From Owenia fusiformis (lineage: Eukaryota > Annelida > Polychaeta > Sabellida > Oweniidae): DNA of 64,000 nt. Shown here piece after piece: positions 60,101 to 64,000 of this stretch. The notes beneath the pieces are model-generated. The model ran no database searches. It saw only the letters and a program-made list of their open reading frames with translations, and was not told the origin of the DNA. Each line of letters begins with the position of its first letter. The first letter of the stretch is position 1. The stretch covers positions 1,123,730 through 1,187,729 of the forward strand of contig CAIIXF020000007.1 in the NCBI GenBank assembly GCA_903813345.2. The letters are read 5' to 3'. A program made the position numbers and the translations under genes.

Positions 60101-63100
60101 TCACAATGTTTCTATTCATTAGAACTGGATTAAATATACTCATAGAGTAGTTTACTTAATAACATTAGCTCGAGCATTATATTTTTGTAAGAATGCAAAA
60201 AGAACATTTTGTATCTTGATAATTTCCATACATGTTTAATACAAAAAATCATTAATCTGATGAAATATTTATTTTTCTACAGGGTGAACTTACCTCAACT
60301 AGTCTTAGGGTGACAGATCTTTTCAATGTAGACAGGGAGGGAAACACATTGATCATGGCAGCTGCCACACATAATCAGTGTGACAATCTGGAGCTCCTAA
60401 TACAAAGGGAAGCTAGTCCAATTGATGCTCAACATGAACGAGTAAGTTATTAGGGCTATTATAGGTTGGGGTATATCCCCAATTTGCATTAAAGTGTGCA
60501 CCAAAGTTTAAAACTGCGCAGGCGCAGCGCTCTCGCTAACCTATATAATATAAAGAGATTACAAGGTACAGGCTTCAGAGGTAAGTAAGGAAGGTGAACA
60601 ATCTTCGTCCCATGTTGATTTCCCGTATTATCGTAAACAGGCATGCTGTTTGTACACGCAAGTACATGCATGAAGGCCTAATATTGATATTGTATTGATA
60701 TTGCTTGCATACCTAAATAAAAGTAAACTCTTCTAATCCCCTAATCTAAACACGGCGGTATACGTAGTCCGATTTATCGGAGACTTTAAAAACTTGTTCA
60801 AACAGTTCAAACAGTGTTGTTTAGCTTACTATTCCGATTTTCATTTTCTGTGCAGCACTGTTTCACAAACGGCACTGGGCAGCACTGTTTGAAATTGGCA
60901 CTGGGAAAAAAAATGTTAGGATATCTTTTGTCAAACTTTCTCAATTTGGCATTTTGTAAGATAATGAGTTTTTCCAATGTGATATAAGCTAGTGTTTACA
61001 TTGTTTATATATACAAATTTTGTATTTTAGACGGGTAGAACAGCACTGACGATGGCAGCCATGTTAGGCCATGAGGAAGCTGTACGACTTCTTTTAAAGT
61101 AAGACCTTCTTTTTCAGTATAAATTAATATCATTTTTTGTCATGACAATTGCTCAGCACTGTAATGTTATAGCATACTAACTCTTAATCAGATATACTAT
61201 TGCGTGTTCCATACTCTATACCCTCTATAATCTCAGAAGCAAGCTTTATTCAAAGACGGACTCAAAATGCAGAACAGCATTCACAATTTTGATGTTCAGA
61301 AATATTTTCTGATCAAGGGATTAAGAAATTATTTACAAAAAAGTTGAACATAAAAAAATGAAAACAAGAATCTTGGGAGTCAAAAATATTTCACATATGA
61401 CTTTGTATTGCCACCTAAAACATTTTTCACACATAATCATCAACTTGGAAGATGTTAACTTGCTTGCATGCAGAAAAACAACCACTAAAAATCAATTCAG
61501 ACCATCCATATATGAACCACCATATCAGAAAAATTCTGAAGGTTATTTAGCCAATAGAGGCTTTGCTAATCTTCAGATTGGTCCAATTTTAAATATTGCT
61601 TTCCATTTTAATCCCCAGCACATCCTCAATTCTAGCCAGCATGTAAAAGTGAATAAATGTGTGCATGTGCATGTATATTTAAGGTATGATGCTAATCCAT
61701 CCATTAGGGATATAGATGGCTACCTTTCCCTCCACTATGCAGTACAGCATGGGCACTGTGAGACTGTTAGAGCCATACTGAAATATCCCAGGGCTTTCAT
61801 GGTACAGTATTTATAATGTCAATTATGAAACATGTTCATTTCACATGATATTGAAACTTGTTTTCATGTTGTTACAATTCAATATTTCAAGTCATTCATT
61901 TGAGTTATTTATTATCCCACCAAACAAAGTTCAGTAGGGATATAGAGAAGTCGTTTGTCCATCCGTTCTGTAGTCCATGCATTTGTCTGTCTGCTAACCA
62001 ACTGGTTGAGTTCCACCTTTTTAGGCAAATTTCTTGTCGGCATAGGACAATTGCTGAAAAAGAAATCTTCTTCAGTAGTGTTTCTCAATTCAGATTTCCT
62101 TTCCTTCCTCAAATACCAGTCATCAGATTTGTTTTAAATATAGGCTGATGCCTTTTAACTGAGCATAGATTCTCTCTCTACGTTAGAAGGAATTCCTCAT
62201 ATGATAAAGAGTATGTCATGGTCATTGGAGTAGATTTTGACAAAAAGATACAGTCCTACTTCCTGGTAATCATGTAAAAAATAACAAGTGAACTGATAAA
62301 ATATGTTTTGTTAAGTAGGATTCACTATTCTGAGGAGTTGCAGGCTCTTTAACTTAACTACATGAAATGAACACTCAGCAAGGTTTACATTTTTTACATA
62401 AGTTGACACGTTTTGCGGTTGATCATGTACAGTAATAACATTCAGGGATATATAAGTCCAAATGAATCTTTGACTCATTGTTTAGTTTGTCTTTTGAAAT
62501 TGATGCTTACTTTAAGAGATGTTAAAAGACCAGGACAAAAAATCATGATTTAATCTTGAGTCTTCTCATTCAAATTATATGCCCTGTTATTTGGCATATT
62601 TGGAGGTTGTCCCAGTATCCTTCGGATTTGTGTCTAATGTTATCAGATTATTTGGTCGAATCTTTTGTCTGTTGACATACGTATATTTATTTTGATACAT
62701 GGATCTATCTATCATGATATGAGAGGCTATTTGTCATGATAAAAGAGTGCAAACATGTATTTATCAAAACTTGAGGATACTGACATGAAAAGATGTACAT
62801 TGATAAAAATGTTAAACATGCTGATACATGTACTTGCATTATGTACATCCTACGGAAATTAGCACTTAAATCTATAAAACATCACTTCTCCTGTATCTTC
62901 AACAAGATGTGAAGAAACTTCTTTAATTTTTTTACATTTCTTGCAGGGTCTTGCAACAAGTTTGAGATTAACAAATGACCTAGTGATGCAATCCCTTATA
63001 AAAGATGCCATAAATCGACGCCAAGTTGAGATTGTAAACCCAGAACTTTTTGAATGTGCCTTAACAGGAAATGCTCAACAATTATTTTGTGTACTTGAAG

Positions 63101-63785
63101 AAGGCGACAGCGTAAATCCATCTGTAAGTAAATCCTAAAATGGCTCAGTTTCTAACTCTCATCCAAAAAGTGCAAATTCTCAGACAATTTATTAATCATT
63201 GATCGACTTGTACACTGTACAGTAAGTGCCATGTCAAGTTCTAAATTGAATAAGGTATAATATTAATGCACCATTTCACATCTTTAAAGGCAAGTAATTC
63301 CTTCAATTGTTTTTTTTCAAGTAGTAATATTTACAGGAAAGATTTGCTGATCTTGATACTGGTAGTTATCACAGATACTTTGGGTTGGCTTCACAGAATA
63401 TAATTGAAAGCAAAAGATGAATGAAATAAAACAGTTTTTTTGTATCAATGTATATATTTAATTTGAATTCTTCTTTGTTAATCACAGAGTGGGGTTGGAG
63501 ACTGGCCTTTATACCTAGCAGCTGAAAATGGCCACATTGACGTCATTAAACTTCTGTATGAAAAAGGTGGCGATGTTCGACGCCAGCACCCTAACACACG
63601 CAACACTCTCCTGCATGTTGCAAGCTCTCGAGGACATTTAGCTGTTGTGAAATACCTGGTGCAATTCTGTAAACAAAATGGCTACAACACTCCATCTGTG
63701 AATGGCCCCTCACACTATCGGGAGCTTCACATAAATGTATTGAACAATCAAGGCAAAACTGCATTACAGTTAGCAGCTGAGAAGG
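47461..63785 (+). CDS. Ankyrin-repeat protein, 5' part (eleven exons in the window)
   Basis: Exons 47461-48133, 54429-54551, 55334-55518, 57686-57758, 58578-58809, 59270-59426, 60283-60441, 61031-61098, 61684-61801, 62947-63123 and 63488-63785 join in phase with GT/AG borders. The N-terminal ~140 residues are basic and low complexity, followed by a conserved-looking region (FWRPALTFSPYKYGDMVLEF). From exon 2 on it is mostly ankyrin units: GSSMLHIACIARNSDAVQHL, GDYLIHVAAREG, GMTALMIASEMGDAVLVDVL, GWTALHYSARENQIDVAK, GRTALTMAAMLGHEEAVRLL, GYLSLHYAVQHGHCETVRAI and GDWPLYLAAENGHIDVIKLL. The last exon ends in a further repeat, KTALQLAAEKG. The protein continues past the window. No partner domain is visible, so the specific family is unknown. 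Confidence 0.85.
48134..51926. other. Ankyrin gene intron 1, first part
   Basis: No element with clear ends is recognised in this 3.8-kb stretch. A short duplicated GGTCGATGAC lies at ~49190-49225. A weak frame at 48838-49074 shows no domain. Confidence 0.4.
52003..54180. mobile_element. Nested DNA element with CCTGTTACAC ends and repeated TAACGAAGC motifs
   Basis: CCTGTTACACTG near 52005 is the inverse of CTGTGTAACAGG near 54172. Both ends carry clusters of (T)AACGAAG/CTTCGTTA words, some as palindromes (GCTTCGTAACGAAGC), as in transposase-binding subterminal repeats. The middle holds a further 400-bp foldback. No transposase is visible. Confidence 0.65.
52605..53010. repeat. ~400-bp foldback inside the nested element
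   Basis: GTCCTAACTTCGATCGTTAA pairs with the inverse ending GGTCGAAGTTAGGAC. The pairing continues through AAAATCAAGGATT and GGTTCCCAGCTGTTGG to a centre near 52800. The arms are ~190 bp and about 85-90% matched. Confidence 0.85.
54429..54551 (+). CDS. Ankyrin gene exon 2
   Basis: Acceptor GTTATAG ends at 54428 and the donor GTGAGT starts at 54552. Encodes GIDQVFENGSSMLHIACIAR and the rest of one ankyrin repeat. A Helitron-like copy begins 23 bp past the exon end. Confidence 0.85.
54574..55004 (+). mobile_element. Helitron-like copy in ankyrin intron 2
   Basis: Starts TCCATGGAACAAAGTTCGG, ends CTAG followed by T, with hairpin ACGC-TTTG-GCGT ten bases before the end. 431 bp, without the inner tandem array. 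Confidence 0.75.
55334..55518 (+). CDS. Ankyrin gene exon 3
   Basis: Starts after AATTTCAAG and continues DKYG with RTADQVLFCPKIRKLLPARY; it ends DELEIKLQ at donor GTAAGA. The RYLMSPPRDGRRSQPPA stretch is a linker between repeats. Confidence 0.8.
55904..55966. repeat. Short tandem repeat of TGTTTATTGTACA
   Basis: Four to five ~15-bp units in ankyrin intron 3. Confidence 0.85.
57342..57616. mobile_element. 275-bp foldback/miniature element in ankyrin intron 3
   Basis: AAATCAATTTTCTTCTTTAC and ATCTGGAACCTTTATCAACT at the left are inverted at the right (AGTTGATAAAGGTTCCAGAT ... GAAGAAAATTGATTT). The arms are ~75 bp with a spacer of ~115 bp. Confidence 0.8.
57686..57758 (+). CDS. Ankyrin gene exon 4
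   Basis: 24 codons TLDFDVNSETNSKGDYLIHV AAREG between acceptor TTTCAG and donor GTAATT. Confidence 0.82.
57955..58243. mobile_element. Short copy of the GGGCGTAG element in ankyrin intron 4
   Basis: Starts AGGGCGTAGTGCCTGTTATG and ends ATAGCCCTACAGCC; diverged relative of 43820-44540. Confidence 0.55.
58578..58809 (+). CDS. Ankyrin gene exon 5
   Basis: Two ankyrin units: NAKGMTALMIASEMGDAVLV and SNGWTALHYSARENQIDVAK. Acceptor TTTGTAG and donor GTGAGT. Confidence 0.85.
59270..59426 (+). CDS. Ankyrin gene exon 6
   Basis: Completes an Asn codon, CLTKRGADFNLEDFEGRRAD DIAKQYNVQDCREVIEAQRV, then a helical, coiled-coil-like LRIESLSQQVQQ before donor GTCTGT. A Helitron-like copy begins ~95 bp downstream. 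Confidence 0.82.
59520..59944 (+). mobile_element. Helitron-like copy in ankyrin intron 6
   Basis: TCCATCGAATGAAGTTCAG to CTAG followed by T, 425 bp, more diverged than the 54574 copy. The subterminal hairpin is decayed (ACAC-TTTG-GCAT). Confidence 0.7.
60283..60441 (+). CDS. Ankyrin gene exon 7
   Basis: 53 codons from GELTSTSLRVTDLFNVDREG through NTLIMAAATHNQCDNLELLI to AQHER, ending at GTAAGT. One ankyrin repeat. Confidence 0.85.
61031..61098 (+). CDS. Ankyrin gene exon 8
   Basis: TGRTALTMAAMLGHEEAVRL LL, an almost complete ankyrin helix pair, acceptor TATTTTAG and donor GTAAGA. Confidence 0.85.
61684..61801 (+). CDS. Ankyrin gene exon 9
   Basis: YDANPSIRDIDGYLSLHYAV QHGHCETVRAILKYPRAFM, donor GTACAG. 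The acceptor ATTTAAG lacks a strong pyrimidine tract, but phase with exon 8 is correct. Confidence 0.78.
61915..62140 (+). mobile_element. Truncated Helitron-like 5' end in ankyrin intron 9
   Basis: TCCCACCAAACAAAGTTCAG followed by TAGGGATATAGAGAAG and a TCCATCCGTTCTG stretch matches the 5' end of the family; no 3' end is recognised, and the right edge is uncertain. Confidence 0.5.
62141..62946. other. Ankyrin gene intron 9, remainder
   Basis: AT-rich, no element with clear ends or coding signal. Confidence 0.4.
62947..63123 (+). CDS. Ankyrin gene exon 10
   Basis: 59 codons GLATSLRLTNDLVMQSLIKD and NPELFECALTGNAQQLFCVL. Good acceptor TTCTTGCAG and donor GTAAGT. Confidence 0.83.
63488..63785 (+). 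CDS. Ankyrin gene exon 11
   Basis: SGVGDWPLYLAAENGHIDVI, NTLLHVASSRGHLAVVKYLV and GKTALQLAAEKG give two full ankyrin repeats and the start of a third. Donor GTATGT follows; the gene continues beyond the window. Confidence 0.86.
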
Positions 63786-64000
63786 GTATGTACAACTATA
63801 TTAGATTACATCAACTTGATAGACCAGGAACTTACTTAATGATAACATTACATAACACTATGAAGCCTCAATTTGTTCAGCATTAAGCCAGAATCTTACA
63901 TTAGTTTCCCCCAAATGAAGTACTAGAATAAACATGACATGAAATGAAATGAGCCTTAAATATAATCTAAAATTGAAATAGTACTCTGACTATATTATTT

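Overview
This is a eukaryotic, AT-rich window: intron-containing genes with GT/AG splice sites, and interspersed repeats in between. Helitron-type repeats with internal minisatellites, a Ty3/gypsy element with a tRNA-Leu-like primer site of the kind I recall from bivalve Steamer-like elements, and a Mariner family with a CAGGGTGTCCC terminus together suggest a marine invertebrate, most likely a bivalve mollusc. The species cannot be fixed from the sequence. Most open frames in the window are repeat artefacts; only two host genes are convincing.

Layout. 1-8.0 kb: the 3' half of a leucine-rich-repeat gene on + (four exons, 925-8018) resembling LRMDA (C10orf11). Its introns hold two mariner-type elements and a 4.8-kb array of a 21-bp minisatellite, and a 26-bp minisatellite follows the stop codon. 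8.7-13.8 kb: a 98-bp tandem repeat split by a 2.8-kb Helitron-like element that itself carries a hAT-like insertion, then an ~80-bp degenerate tandem array. 13.9-27.2 kb: a 13.3-kb imperfect palindrome around a 130-bp spacer. Each arm carries a copy of the same multi-exon, transposon-like gene reading outward, and the arms have since acquired different insertions, a 481-bp length difference and a nonsense codon. 28.5-41.4 kb: a nested pair of young LTR retrotransposons. The outer one (899-bp LTRs) encodes Gag and protease plus a C-terminal C2H2 finger but no reverse transcriptase or integrase, and has seven repeated hairpins in its leader. A 4.5-kb Ty3/gypsy element with identical 141-bp LTRs sits inside its 5' LTR. 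41.4-47.4 kb: intergenic DNA with foldback and miniature elements. 47.5 kb to the end: the 5' part of an ankyrin-repeat gene on + (eleven exons recognised, in phase throughout), whose introns contain a mariner-type element with a nested palindromic element, three Helitron-like copies and small inverted repeats.

How it fits together. The two host genes are on the same strand but show no functional link. The transposable elements give a relative history: the 98-bp array predates the Helitron, which predates the hAT-like insertion; the palindrome formed before the Helitron (left arm) and Tigger (right arm) insertions; the outer LTR element predates the inner one. The strongest candidates for something undescribed are the gag-protease-finger LTR element with its structured leader and the long divergent palindrome.
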